In this document: positions 46,389 through 56,710 of the stretch, in pieces
How positions within the stretch are numbered: position 1 is the first letter of the stretch
Layout of the letters: each line of letters begins with the position of its first letter
Assembly: GCF_026627925.1 (NCBI RefSeq)
Contig: NZ_JAPNLE010000006.1
Coordinates: 434,001 to 498,000, forward strand
Direction: 5' to 3'
Origin: Cupriavidus sp. D39
Lineage (GTDB): Bacteria > Pseudomonadota > Gammaproteobacteria > Burkholderiales > Burkholderiaceae
Length of the DNA stretch: 64,000 bases
The notes under the pieces: model-generated
Told to the model about the DNA's origin: nothing
Databases searched by the model: none
Seen by the model: only the letters and a program-made list of their open reading frames with translations
Translations under genes and position numbers: made by a program

Positions 46389-47580
46389 AGCGCTTGCGCG
46401 CGAGGCCACGGAGCTGGCTGGCCAGGAGCCGGGCGCGACTGCCATGCCCAATACCGGGCGCGTGATCCGCGTCCTGCCGCTCACGGAGAACGAAGCCGAA
46501 GTCGCGCGGCAGATGCAGATCTGTAATGCCTGCCGCTATTGCGAGGGTTTCTGCGCGGTGTTTCCGGCCATGACGCGCCGGCTCGAATTTGGCAAGGCCG
46601 ATGTGAACTACCTGGCGAATCTGTGTCACAACTGCGGTGCGTGCTATCACGCGTGCCAGTACGCGCCTCCGCATGACTTCGGCGTTAACGTCCCTCAGGC
46701 GATGGCCAAGGTACGGTTGGAGACGTACAGCGAATATGCGTGGCCGGCGCCGCTGGGCAAGCTGTATAAGCGCAACGGCCTGACGGTGTCGGTAGCGCTG
46801 GCGATCGGACTCGCATTGTTCCTGGTGCTGGCCGTGACGATAGGTGGCGCGCTGTGGCGTACGCACGAGGGCGGAAATTTCTATGCGGTGTTCCCGCACA
46901 ACACGCTGGCAAGCATGTTTGGCGCGGTGTTCGGCTTTGCAGTCATCGCGCTCGGCATCGGGGTGCGGCGCTTCTGGCGCGACGTGTCGACCGGGACGGC
47001 CTCGGCGCCTGCCGTGGCGGAGGCGACGAAGAACGTGCTGACGTTGACCTACCTGGATGGTGGCCATGGGGATGGCTGCAATGAGGCGAATGATCGCTTT
47101 ACGCTGGCGCGGCGGCGCTTCCACCATTTCACGTTCTATGGTTTCATGCTGTGCTTTGCTTCGACGGCGGTGGCGACGGCTTATCATTTTCTGTTGGGAT
47201 GGCATGCGCCGTATCTGGTATTCAGCCTGCCGGTGCTGTTGGGCACAGCTGGAGGCATCGGCCTGTTGATCGGCCCGGCCGGATTGCTGTGGCTGAACCT
47301 GCGGCGTCATCCCATGCACGGGGATGTGCAACAACGGCCGATGGATCGGGGCTTCATTGCGTTGCTGCTGTTGATCAGTGGGACAGGATTGGCCTTGCTG
47401 GCGGGACGTGAGACGGCTGCGATGCCGTTGCTGCTGGCGCTACACCTGGGCGTGGTGATGGCCTTGTTCGCGACGCTGCCGTATGGCAAGTTTGCGCATG
47501 GCATCTTCCGCACCGCGGCGCTGTTGAAGTCCAACATTGAAAAGCGCAGGCCCAGCGAACTGCGTCTCGGCGACGACTGA
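46375..47580 (+). CDS. tcuB: TcuB-like 4Fe-4S membrane electron carrier
   Basis: A 401-residue protein that reoxidises TcuA FADH2 and passes electrons to the quinone pool. N-terminal ferredoxin domain with two [4Fe-4S] sites: C50, C53, C56, C60 ([11 protein letters not shown]) and C84, C87, C90, C94 ([11 protein letters not shown]). From about residue 135 there are six hydrophobic helices ([20 protein letters not shown] and later) with His pairs that could bind haem ([19 protein letters not shown]). It overlaps the tcuA-like stop. Intact. Its last codons recur at the right window edge. Confidence 0.9.
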   Translation: MQKLEALAREATELAGQEPGATAMPNTGRVIRVLPLTENEAEVARQMQICNACRYCEGFCAVFPAMTRRLEFGKADVNYLANLCHNCGACYHACQYAPPHDFGVNVPQAMAKVRLETYSEYAWPAPLGKLYKRNGLTVSVALAIGLALFLVLAVTIGGALWRTHEGGNFYAVFPHNTLASMFGAVFGFAVIALGIGVRRFWRDVSTGTASAPAVAEATKNVLTLTYLDGGHGDGCNEANDRFTLARRRFHHFTFYGFMLCFASTAVATAYHFLLGWHAPYLVFSLPVLLGTAGGIGLLIGPAGLLWLNLRRHPMHGDVQQRPMDRGFIALLLLISGTGLALLAGRETAAMPLLLALHLGVVMALFATLPYGKFAHGIFRTAALLKSNIEKRRPSELRLGDD

Positions 47581-47762
47581 CCCTGGTCTCCATTGTCCGC
47601 CCTGAGTGTGGGTCCGGAGATGCCAGCTACATGTGCGAGATTCTCTCTGCTGGCTCCTAAGCGCCAAGCGCAGCTGAGCCAGCCTCCTTTCTCATAGTCC
47701 GACAGCGATTGCACGGCGCAACGATTCCGGAGGCCGTGCGCTCGGATGGGGAGAACGACTGC

Positions 47763-49234
47763 GTGAATTGTTACGACTACATTATCGTTGGGGCTGGCTC
47801 GGCAGGCTGTGTCCTGGCCCGCCGTCTGAGCGACGATCGCAACACGCGTGTGCTGCTGGTAGAGGCGGGACCACCCGCCGATGATTTCTGGATCCGCACG
47901 CCCGCTGGCATGGGCAAGTTGTTCAGGTCAGCGCACTACAACTGGTGCTTCGAGACAGAGCCAGTGCCGACCTTGCGCAATCGCCGGATCTACTGGCCCC
48001 GGGCGACACGGCAAAAGGCAGCGAGTCGCACGGGCTTTTGACGGTAAGTGATCCGTCGGTTCTCCATCCCGCGGCGCTTGCCTTCGTCGAGGCGGCGCAG
48101 CGCACTGGCCTGACGCGCCTGGATGACTTCAACGACGGTGAGCAGGAAGGCGTTGGACTGTTGCGCGCCACGATCCGCAACGGGGTGCGGCAATCCACTT
48201 ATGACGCATTCGTGGCCCCGATTGCCGCGCGTCGGCCGAATCTCGACATACGGACTGGCGTGCACGTGCGCAGACTCCTGTTCAGCGGAGTTACCGCGAC
48301 CGGTATCGAGGCTGAGATCAATGGGCAGATTCAGCGTTTTGAGGCGGTGCGTGAAGTGGTGCTGTGCGCGGGCGCGCTCAGCTCCCCGCACCTTCTGATG
48401 CTGTCCGGCATCGGCGATGCAGAGCAACTGCGGCGGCACGGCATCGCAATGGTGGCGCACCTGCCGGGCGCGGGCAAGAACCTGCAGGACCATTTCGCCG
48501 TGCGGGTGCAGGCGAGGACCACGCGAGAGGGCTCTTACAATCAGCATCTTGCCGGCTGGCGCAAGTACGCTGCGGGTGCGCGCTATCTGCTGACAAAAGG
48601 CGGCTACCTTGCGCTGGGCTCTTCGATCGCTGCCGCTTTCTTTCGTAGCGGGCCGCAGGTGGCCTACGCGGACATGGAAGTCAGCTTTCGTCCGATGACC
48701 TTCTCGTATGCGGGAACCAGTGAAGCGGTGGTCGACGATTTCCCCGCGATCAGCGCATCGGTCTATCGCGTGCGTCCGGACTCGCGCGGTGAAGTGATCC
48801 TTCGCAGCGCCGATCCGATGCAGTCTCCAGCCTTCGTACCTAACTACCTTCACGCTCCCGAGGATATCGGCGCAATGCTCGCAGGCCTGCGGCGATTGCG
48901 CCAAATCCTTGCAATGGAGCCGCTGGCTTCGTTCGTCCTTGAAGAACTGGTGCCAGGGAAGGAAGTGCATACCGACGCGCAATGGATCGACTATATGGAG
49001 CGCGAAGGCCAGTGCGCGTTCCATCACGCGGGGACATGCAAGATGGGCAATGACCGCATGGCGGTCGTTGATGCACGCCTGCGCGTGCGGGGCGTCGAAC
49101 GTCTGCGTATCGTCGATGCTTCGATCATGCCTGTCGTGACATCCGGCAATACGAATGCCCCGACCATCATGATTGGGGAGAAGGGCGCGGACATGATTCT
49201 TGCAGACCAGCGCGCAGCAAGTCGGGCGGCATAG
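47763..49234 (+). pseudogene. GMC-family oxidoreductase with an internal deletion
   Basis: Choline/alcohol dehydrogenase type flavoenzyme. The N-terminal FAD motif is present (DYIIVGAGSAGCVLARRLSD) after a GTG at 47763; the sequence runs to YWPR at about 47998 and then jumps, in another frame, to GSESHGLLTVSDPSVLHP. The missing stretch, about 70 residues, includes the family signature GGSSxINGM that binds FAD. From there the rest is normal: LMLSGIGDAEQLRRHGIAM, GKNLQDHF, catalytic His in [12 protein letters not shown] and [20 protein letters not shown]. The deletion with frame change is a real structural lesion, not a base-call error. Confidence 0.85.
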
Positions 49235-49260
49235 CCCCCGCGGTCATGCTTGCGCCGGCC

Positions 49261-49300
49261 CAATTTCGTCGTTTGTAAAACCGAAACCGATTTCGGGAAG
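49261..49300 (+). promoter_or_regulatory. Candidate operator upstream of the FadJ-like gene
   Basis: AAAACCGAAACCGATTTCGG (49268-49287) is an imperfect palindrome (CCGAAA, then ATTTCGG). It resembles CGGAACCAGTTTCG before the porin gene at 57773 and GTTTCG/CGGAACC at 34580-34597. It lies about 225 bp before the FadJ start in a 276-bp gap with no other gene. Confidence 0.3.
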
Positions 49301-49510
49301 TGAAATTAAGCGAATTAAGCGATCTGCCGCGCTGTTTGTGGATTCGATCGAAAGTCTCTTTTGGTGCTCCCAAGGCGTTTTCGATACCATGAGCCTTAAG
49401 TTCCACTGATAGAAACCTATGCCTTGCAATGAAACTCGTGCTACTATGGATCCGAACATGCAACCACGTCAGACATACCCCTGCACAAGCAGCGGCTGGA
49501 AGGAAAACTG

Positions 49511-51620
49511 ATGAATCAAGCACAGACTGTCACTTACGCCGTTGAGGACGGCGTCGCGTTGATCGCCGTGAACAATCCGCCCGTCAACGCGCTGGCCGCT
49601 GGCGTGCGGGAAGGGATCATGGAATGCGTCATGCGCGCCAACGCCGATGCGGAGGTGGATGCCATCGTTCTGCTGGGCGAAGGCAAAAACTTCATCGCCG
49701 GTGCCGATATCCGGCGGTTTGGTAGCGTCCGGCCGGTGTCCACTCGCAAGAGTGCCGCGACGCTTGAGGCGAGCGACAAACCGGTGGTAGCCGCCATGCA
49801 TGGCTACGCGCTAGGCGGAGGACTCGAGCATGCCCTGGCGTGCCACTACCGCATTGCGAGCCCGGACGCGAGACTTGGCCTGCCCGAAGTGAACCTCGGC
49901 ATCATCCCGGCGGGCGGCGGAACGCAGCGGCTGACACGCATCGCCGGGCCGGCCGCGGCCCTGGACGTGATTCTCAGTGGTCGCCATGTCGGCGCCGAGG
50001 AGGCACAGCGACTCGGCATCGTCGATGCCATCATGGACGGCACTGACCTGCGAACGGCGGCGATCCGTTTCGCCAGGGGCGTCGCCTCACGCCGCCCGTT
50101 GCCGCGCGCGCGCGACTCGGCGCAGGGCATCGAATTGACAGGGGCGGGAGCGACCGCACTGGACGCTGCGCGCAAGTCCATCACAAAGAAGTCGCGCCAT
50201 CTTAAGGCGCCGGCGTATGCACTCGAATGCGTGGAGGCGGCGCTCACCAGGCCGTTTGACGAGGGGTAGCGCTGGAAGCGGCCCGATTTGCGGAGCTTGA
50301 GAGTTCCGAGGAGTCGAAGGCGCTTCGCTACGCGTTCTTCGCCGAGCGCGAAGCCGCCAAGATCCCGGGGGCAGAGTCCACCGGCAAGGCGCCTCGTATT
50401 CAGTCTGCTGCCGTGATCGGTGCAGGCACGATGGGCAGCGGCATTGCTATGTCCTATGCGGATGCGGGTATCCCCGTCACGGTGCTCGAAGTCACGCGCG
50501 AGGCGCTCGACCGAGGCATGCTGCGCATCCGTGACACGTACGCAGTCCGTGTCAAGCGAGGCAGCTTGTCGCAAGGTGAAATGGACGCACGACTGGCCTT
50601 GATTGAAGGTGTGCAGAGCTATGAAGCCATCGCAGACTGCGATGCCGTCGTCGAGGCTGTATTCGAGCGGATCGATATCAAGCAGGAGATCTTTGGCCGC
50701 CTCGACGCCGTGATGAAGCCGGGGGCATTGCTGCTGACCAACTCGTCGGCCATTGATATCGACATCATGGCAAACGCCACCAGCCGCCCGCAAGACGTGG
50801 CCGGCGCGCACTTCTTTGCGCCGGCAAACGTGATGAAGCTCTGCGAGGTCGTGCGTGGCAGCAAGACGGCGCCCGTGACAGTGGCGAATGCCATGAAGAT
50901 GGCGCGCGACATGGGCAAGGTATGTGCGGTGGCCGGTTCGTGCGATGGCTTTGCCGCGAACCGCAGCCGTGCCCCGATGATGACCGAGATGATGCTGATG
51001 CTCGAAGAAGGTGCGACGCCGGAGCAGATCGACAAGGTCATGGTCGACTTCGGCTACCCGATGGGGCCCTTTGCCGTTAACGACATTTCCGGCCTCGACG
51101 TGAGCTATGAAGGGCGCAAGCGCCGCGCCGCGGCCAATCCGGAGTATCGCAAGTTGCACGTGCCGGACCGGCTGGTGGAAATGGGCCGCAAGGGCCAGAA
51201 GACCGGCGCCGGCTGGTACGCCTACCGCGATGGCGATCGCACCCCGCATCCGGACGACGTGGTGAAACAGGTCATCGCGCAGGTCGCGGCGGAGTTCGGC
51301 ATTCCGCAGCGCTCGTTCACCGACGAGGAAATCCTGCACCGCTTGCTGTTCGCGTCGGTCAACGAGGCATGCAAGATCCTGGAGGAAGGAAAAGCCTACC
51401 GCGCCAGCGACATCGACGTCATGTGGCTGTACGGCTTTGGCTTCCCCGTCATCGGGGCGGGCTGATGTACTGGGCCGATACCGTCGGCGCCCAAGCAGTC
51501 TGGCAGCAGGTATCCGAATGGCATACGCGATATGGCAAACGCTGGCAGCCCGGCAGGCTTCTCGGCGAAATCGCCGCGGTCGGCGGGGCGTTGCGGGAGG
51601 CGAAGGGCGCATCACTCTGA
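49511..51620 (+). pseudogene. fadJ: FadJ-like enoyl-CoA hydratase / 3-hydroxyacyl-CoA dehydrogenase fusion, two frameshifts
   Basis: A multifunctional beta-oxidation protein. Part one (49511-50266): hydratase with NPPVNALAAGVREGIME, GEGKNFIAGADIRRFGS, LGGGLEHALACHYRIASPDA and GLPEVNLGIIPAGGGTQRL with both catalytic Glu. Part two: AAVIGAGTMGSGIAMSYADA and the HAD catalytic loop NSSAIDIDIMANATS, GAHFFAPANVMKLCEVV (His and Glu). Part three after 51447: GFPRHRGGLMYWADTVGAQA. Breaks lie in four G (50263-50266) and four C (51444-51447), each one short. Restored length 703 residues, as for FadJ. Probably coupled with the 51689 dehydrogenase. ATG behind GGAAGGAAAAC. Confidence 0.9.
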
Positions 51621-51688
51621 TAAGGCAGTGACCTGAGGGTCTCGCGGTGCGGCTGCGTGCAGCAGGGACCACGGTGAGGAGACGGATC

Positions 51689-53002
51689 TTGAAGATTGGA
51701 TATATCGGCCTGGGCGCACTGGGCCGGGAGCTCGCCCGGCGCTTCTTGCCGGCGCATGACCTTTGCGTGTGGGACCTGAATCCTGCCGCATGCGAATACT
51801 TGTCGTCGCTTGGCGCCAGGGTGGCATCGTCGGCGGCGGACCTTGGGCGCCAATGCGATGTGGTTCTGGTGTGCCTGCCCCGCAGCGCTGATGTGCACCG
51901 GCTTGCATTCGGACCTGACGGCCTCGCCTCAGGCTTGTCGGAGGGCAAGCTGGTGATCGACCAGACCAGCGGCGCGCCCGGCGAGACGCGGCAGATCGCG
52001 GAAATGCTGGCCAGCCATGGCGTGGAGATGATGGATGCGGCGGTGTCTGCCAGTCCGCATGTCGTCGCCGAAGGCGGCGCGACACTGATGGCGTCAGGCC
52101 CGGATGCCGTATATGAACGAGCCTTGCCGGTTTTGCGCGTGATCAGCGAAGCCATCACCCATTGTGGCCGGCGTGTCGGCGACGGCCAGGGGATGAAGAT
52201 CGTCAACAACGCCATGAATGCATGCGCCCGCGTGGGTACGTTGGAAATGGCGGCCCTTGGGGCAAAGGCCGGCTTGTCCCTGGCGGCGATGAGCGAGCAT
52301 CTGAATCGGGGAAAGGCAAGAAACCAGACGACCGACAAGATGCTTCCGGCCCTGGTGCAAGGCAAGTCTTCGACGAACTTCGCGTTGGCGCTGATGGTGA
52401 AGGACGTGGCGCAGGCGGTCGCGTTGGGAGCCCAGACGCGGGTTCCGATGCCGATCACCAGCGCGACCCTGGGACTGCTGCAGGCCGGCGCCAATACCTT
52501 GGGTTCGAGCGCGACGCTGGAGGACATGGTCGGGGTGATCGCGTCGCTTGCGGGGACGCAATTGGCGCCTGCGCCCACAGTTCAGCCCGCCGGTATCGCA
52601 ACGCCAGAGGCCGGTCAGATCCTGACTCTGCTTGAAGATGGCATTTCGGCGCTCTGCAGCCTTGTAGCTTACGAGTGCACCGCTGTCGGACTTCGTCATG
52701 GCCTTGGCCTGGCCGATATGGCGACTGTCATCAACCGGAGCTCCGGTTGGAGTGAAGCCTCGCGCACTCTGTTGCCCGCTCTGGTATCTGGTGGAAGGAC
52801 GGAAAACGCCAGCCTACGATCGGTCATCGATGGACTGGGCGCCACGTGCGCCCTCGCGATCGCGGTAGGCGTACCCGTGATGCTGGTGCAGCTTGTACGC
52901 AGCCTGTTCGAGCAGGGGGCCAATCAGTTGCCTGATTCCGCCGATATTTCGCAGATGCGCAGCGTGTATGAATCGACGGTGGGTGTCCGCTATGGAAGCT
53001 GA
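51689..53002 (+). CDS. 3-hydroxyisobutyrate dehydrogenase-like NAD-dependent oxidoreductase, long form
   Basis: A 437-residue member of the beta-hydroxyacid dehydrogenase family. N-terminal NAD domain KIGYIGLGALGRELARRFL and VIDQTSGAPGETRQ (substrate Ser/Gly loop), then the catalytic Lys region GDGQGMKIVNNAMNACARVG near residue 170. Normal members end near residue 295; here a second helical domain of about 130 residues follows (GQILTLLEDGISALCSLVAY to VYESTVGVR), a repeat of the NAD_binding_11 pattern. Chosen start is a TTG at 51689, six bases after GAGGAG. Intact. Probably oxidises a branched beta-hydroxyacid or its CoA ester. Confidence 0.87.
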   Translation: MKIGYIGLGALGRELARRFLPAHDLCVWDLNPAACEYLSSLGARVASSAADLGRQCDVVLVCLPRSADVHRLAFGPDGLASGLSEGKLVIDQTSGAPGETRQIAEMLASHGVEMMDAAVSASPHVVAEGGATLMASGPDAVYERALPVLRVISEAITHCGRRVGDGQGMKIVNNAMNACARVGTLEMAALGAKAGLSLAAMSEHLNRGKARNQTTDKMLPALVQGKSSTNFALALMVKDVAQAVALGAQTRVPMPITSATLGLLQAGANTLGSSATLEDMVGVIASLAGTQLAPAPTVQPAGIATPEAGQILTLLEDGISALCSLVAYECTAVGLRHGLGLADMATVINRSSGWSEASRTLLPALVSGGRTENASLRSVIDGLGATCALAIAVGVPVMLVQLVRSLFEQGANQLPDSADISQMRSVYESTVGVRYGS

Positions 53003-53064
53003 GCGCACAGAGAAGCGCTGATCGCGATCGGCAACCCGATTACAAATAGTATGGGAGACAAGAA

Positions 53065-54039
53065 ATGAAGCAATTTTTCCGGAATCTTTTCGCCATCGTA
53101 CCCGTTGCCATGGCGGCCACAGCCCCAGCGCTTGCAGCAGACGCATACCCGAGCCGTCCTGTTCGCATTGTGGTGAACACCGGCCCGGGCGGCCTGGTGG
53201 ATTTCACAACGCGGCTGGTCGCACAGGAAATGAGTTTGCGACTGAAGCAGCAGGTCATCGTCGAGAACCGCGCAGGCGGGGACGGCATGATCGGCATCAA
53301 CGTCGTCAAGGCGGCGCCGGCGGACGGCTACACGCTGCTTGCCTCGGCGGGAACCATGGCGTACCAGCAAGTGCTGAAGAAGGACGCCAACTATGACATC
53401 ACCAAGGACTTTACCGGCGTCGGTTTCCTCGGCAAGTCACCACTTCTCCTCGTCGTGTCGCCAGACAGCTCCTACAAGAATGCCGCGGATTTCATCAAGA
53501 ATGCCAAGGCAAATCCGAACAAGCTGACGTACGCGTCCGCAGGCGTTGGCACCGGTACGCATATCGGCGCGGCGTTGTTCCTGCAGCGAGCCGGTCTGCA
53601 GCTTCTGCACGTTCCTTACAAGGGCAACGGCCCGGCAATGCCGGACGTGATGAGCGGACGCGTGAGCATGATTTTCGAAGCCTATGGCAGCGGCAAGGGC
53701 TATCTGGCGGGCGGAAAGCTGACGGCACTGGGGGTTTCGTCGGCGACCCGCGTCAGCACGTCGCCTGATATTCCCACGCTCGCTGAACAGGGCGTGCCGG
53801 GCTACAGCTTCTATACGTGGATGGGACTGGTTGCACCGGCCGGCACTCCGAAGGAGGTGGTGCAAAAACTGTCCGATGCCCTGCATGCCGTGTACTCAAA
53901 CCAGGCCCTGAAAGAGCGATTCAAGGCCGAAGGCATTGAGGACGTTTTCATGTCGCCCCATGACTTTAATGCCTTCATGGCCAAGGAGGTTGCCGACGTA
54001 ACCAGCTTGTCCAAGGAAATCCGGCTTGAGAGACAGTAA
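53065..54039 (+). CDS. Bug-family (TctC-like) substrate-binding protein
   Basis: A 324-residue periplasmic receptor: signal MKQFFRNLFAIVPVAMAA to about residue 27 (APALAAD), then YPSRPVRIVVNTGPGGLVDF, VIVENRAGGDGMIGINV and PADGYTLLASAGTM. The C-terminus has IPTLAEQGVPGYSFYTWMGL and EGIEDVFMSPHDFNAFMAKE. AGGGAGACAAGAA lies ahead of the ATG. Intact. One of five Bug receptors; it follows the HIBADH-like gene by 62 bp. Confidence 0.93.
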   Translation: MKQFFRNLFAIVPVAMAATAPALAADAYPSRPVRIVVNTGPGGLVDFTTRLVAQEMSLRLKQQVIVENRAGGDGMIGINVVKAAPADGYTLLASAGTMAYQQVLKKDANYDITKDFTGVGFLGKSPLLLVVSPDSSYKNAADFIKNAKANPNKLTYASAGVGTGTHIGAALFLQRAGLQLLHVPYKGNGPAMPDVMSGRVSMIFEAYGSGKGYLAGGKLTALGVSSATRVSTSPDIPTLAEQGVPGYSFYTWMGLVAPAGTPKEVVQKLSDALHAVYSNQALKERFKAEGIEDVFMSPHDFNAFMAKEVADVTSLSKEIRLERQ

Positions 54040-54108
54040 GGGTTGCCTCGCCCCCGGAGTGACCCGGGCGTCGAATTACCGGCACGTACGCCGTAGGGAG
54101 ATCAAAGG

Positions 54109-55607
54109 ATGTCATCTTTCTCATCAGGCGCTGGCCCCGTCAACGAGGGCCATCGGAAGGCATTGGACTGGCTCGCCAGCGGCCCCGGCGCCTCTTGATC
54201 GGCGGCAAATGGGTCAATGCCGCCTCGGGCAAGACTTTTGCCACCATCGATCCGTCCACCGAAGAGGCCCTTGTGGAGGTGGCCGAGGCAGACCGCGAGG
54301 ATATCGATGCGGCAGTTCGCGCCGCCAGGCAGGCGTTCGAAGCGCCTTCGTGGGCCGGGATTTCCCCGCATGTCCGCGCGCGCTACCTGTTGCGGATCGC
54401 CGATGCGATTGAAAAGCACGCCGACGAGCTTGCCGCGCTGGAGACCCTCGATATGGGCGCGCCATTGGCGTTCACGGTCGGCCGCGTTGCCTCGGCGGCT
54501 GAGCTCTTCCGGTACTACGCGGGGTGGGCAACAAAGACCCATGGCACGACCAACCCGACGGATGCCTCCCGTTTCATCTATTCCCTGCGCGAGCCCATGG
54601 GGGTGTGCGCGCTGATCAATGCCTGGAACGTGCCACTTGTCATGGCGGCGACCAAGCTTGCCCCGGCGCTGGTCTGCGGCAACACCGCTGTCCTGAAGCC
54701 GGCGGAGCAGTCGCCGCTGACGACGCTCCGGCTGGCTGAGCTCATTCAGGAGCTTGATTTGCCGCCCGGTGTCGTCAATGTGGTACCGGGATATGGTGCT
54801 ACAGCAGGTGCGGCCATGGCGGCGCATCCCGATGTCGACAAGATCGCCTTCACCGGTTCGACCGGCGTTGGCCGTCAGATTCTCCAGGCGTCGGCGGGCA
54901 ACCTGAAAAAGGTCACGCTGGAGCTTGGAGGCAAGTCGCCGAACATTATCTTTCCGGACGCCGATCTGGACCGTGCGGTCGAGACCGCGGTGGTGGCGTT
55001 CTGCCGAAATTCCGGACAGATCTGCTCCGCGGGCACGCGCCTGTTCGTTCATGAGAGCCTGCATGAAGAAATCGCGCAGCGCGTTTCGGAGATCGCGGCT
55101 ACGTACCGGGTCGGCTCGCCGCTGCTACCGGACACCCAGATGGGTCCCTTGATTTCGGAGCGTCAGATGCGTCGCGTCCTGTCCTACGTCGACGCCGGAC
55201 GCGAAGACGGCGCCAGTCTGGTGCTGGGTGGCTCGCGCGTGGGCGACACCGGATATTTCGTGGCACCGACGGTGTTCTGTGGCGTATCCAACTCGATGCG
55301 GATTGCGCGGGAAGAGATCTTCGGGCCCGTGCTTTCCATCATCCCGTTCAAGGACGAGGCGGACGTTGTCAGGATGGGCAATGACACGGAATACGGGCTG
55401 GCAGCGGCGGTTTGGACCAGGGACGTCAGCCGGGCTCACCGGGTTGCGCGGGCGCTGAAGTCCGGCCGCGTGTGGATCAATACCTATGCCGAGACCGACC
55501 CCGTGATGGCCATTGGCGGATACAAGCAGTCCGGCTATGGTCGGGAGATGGGGGCGGAGTCGATCGACGCCTATAGCCAGACCAAATCGGTGCTGATGCG
55601 GCTATGA
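54109..55607 (+). pseudogene. NAD-dependent aldehyde dehydrogenase, frameshifted near the start
   Basis: An ALDH of the BADH/class 1-2 type. The first frame gives MSSFSSGAGPVNEGHRKALD to a stop at 54198; the second, from RRLLIGGKWVNAASGKTFAT, gives the rest: FTGSTGVGRQILQASAGNLK, LELGGKSPNIIFPDADLDRA (catalytic Glu), NSGQICSAGTRLFVHESLH (catalytic Cys) and PVMAIGGYKQSGYGREMG. Four C at 54183-54186 are one short. Restored length 499 residues. An alternative start TTG at 54195 would yield a nearly full enzyme without the leader. It oxidises an aldehyde to an acid in this block. Confidence 0.9.
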
Positions 55608-55688
55608 GCAAGAGGTCATATGCGAGGACCGGCCAGCCGGCAGATGAGGCGGCGGATCCGGCGCGTTACATTCCATAGGAGACGAGTC

Positions 55689-56671
55689 ATGGCTTTCAGT
55701 TTTGTTGCACGCTTGCTTTCCCTCGGGGTCATGGGGGTGCTTGGCACGGCGTCACACGCCGAAGAGTATCCGGCTCGGCCGATCCGCATCTTGGTCGGCT
55801 TTGCGGCGGGTGGAAGTACGGACGCAATTGCCCGCTTCTATGCGCAGAAGCTTGCTGTGGAACTCAAGACTCCGGTTATCGTGGAGAACAAGCCCGGCGC
55901 TGGCCAGATCGTTGCGATCAAGGTGCTGAAAGCCGCGCCGGCGGATGGGTACACCCTCTATATGGGAACGGGCAGCGCGCTTTCGCAGACGCCGGGGTCC
56001 AGCGGGGCCTGTCCTACGAGCCGCTGAAGGACTTCAGCATGGTTGGGTTGGTGGCCACCGCGCCCGGTGTGATCGTGGTCAACCGCGACCTGCCGGTGCG
56101 CTCGTTGCGCGACCTTGCCGCCTACTCCAAGGCGAACCCGACGAAGGTGAATTTCGGTTCGTCGGGCATCGGCTCGGCCAGTCACCTGGCGGGCGAATAC
56201 CTGAGCAAGGTCGCCGGTATCACCATGACCCACATTCCCTACAAGGCGGATGCGGATATCGTCCAGGCGATGTACACCGGATCCGTTCATGTCGGCATTG
56301 CGCCGGCCCAGGGAGCGGTGACGGCGATCAGCAATGGCAAGCTGCGGGCGCTGGCTGTGACTGGCTCGCATCGGCTGAGGCAACTGCCGGAGGCCCCGAG
56401 CCTCGCGGAAGCCGGTATCAGCGGCTTGGAAGGCCTTGATCCCTATACCTACTATGGTCTGGTGGGGCCGAGGGGATTGCCTGCCAGCGTCGCTATGAAG
56501 CTCAATGCGGCAATAAACCGCGTATCGCGGGAACCCACCTCGGCAGCCCAGATACAGGATAAGTATTACGCGGATCCACGCTCCGGCAGTCCGGACGACC
56601 TGCGCAAGGTCATTCAGGAAGACACCGAAAAATGGACCCGCTTCAGCAAATACGTCAATGTCGCGGGTTGA
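55689..56671 (+). pseudogene. Bug-family (TctC-like) receptor, frameshifted
   Basis: First frame 55689-56027: signal (FVARLLSLGVMGVLGTASHA), YPARPIRILVGFAAGGSTDA, VIVENKPGAGQIVAIKV and PADGYTLYMGTGSALSQTPG; the second frame continues VQRGLSYEPLKDFSMVGL, THIPYKADADIVQAMYTG, PEAPSLAEAGISGLEGLDPY. Four G at 55994-55997 are one short (TPGVQRG). Restored length 327 residues. ATG 55689 follows AGGAGACGAGTC. Fifth Bug receptor of the window. Confidence 0.9.
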
Positions 56672-56710
56672 AACCGAACCAGCCAATACAAATATAGGAG
56701 CGAAGTAGTT

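Noticed and set aside
44965..47580. Naming the pathway as tricarballylate catabolism
   Set aside because: tcuA/tcuB homology is good, but rubredoxin, DUF35 and the long list of CoA enzymes are not part of known tcu operons, so the substrate is left open.
49846..52578. A 910-codon open frame on the minus strand
   Set aside because: It runs antisense to the FadJ-like and HIBADH genes, has low-complexity Arg/Ala/Ser-rich content without motifs, and reflects high GC3 in the real genes.
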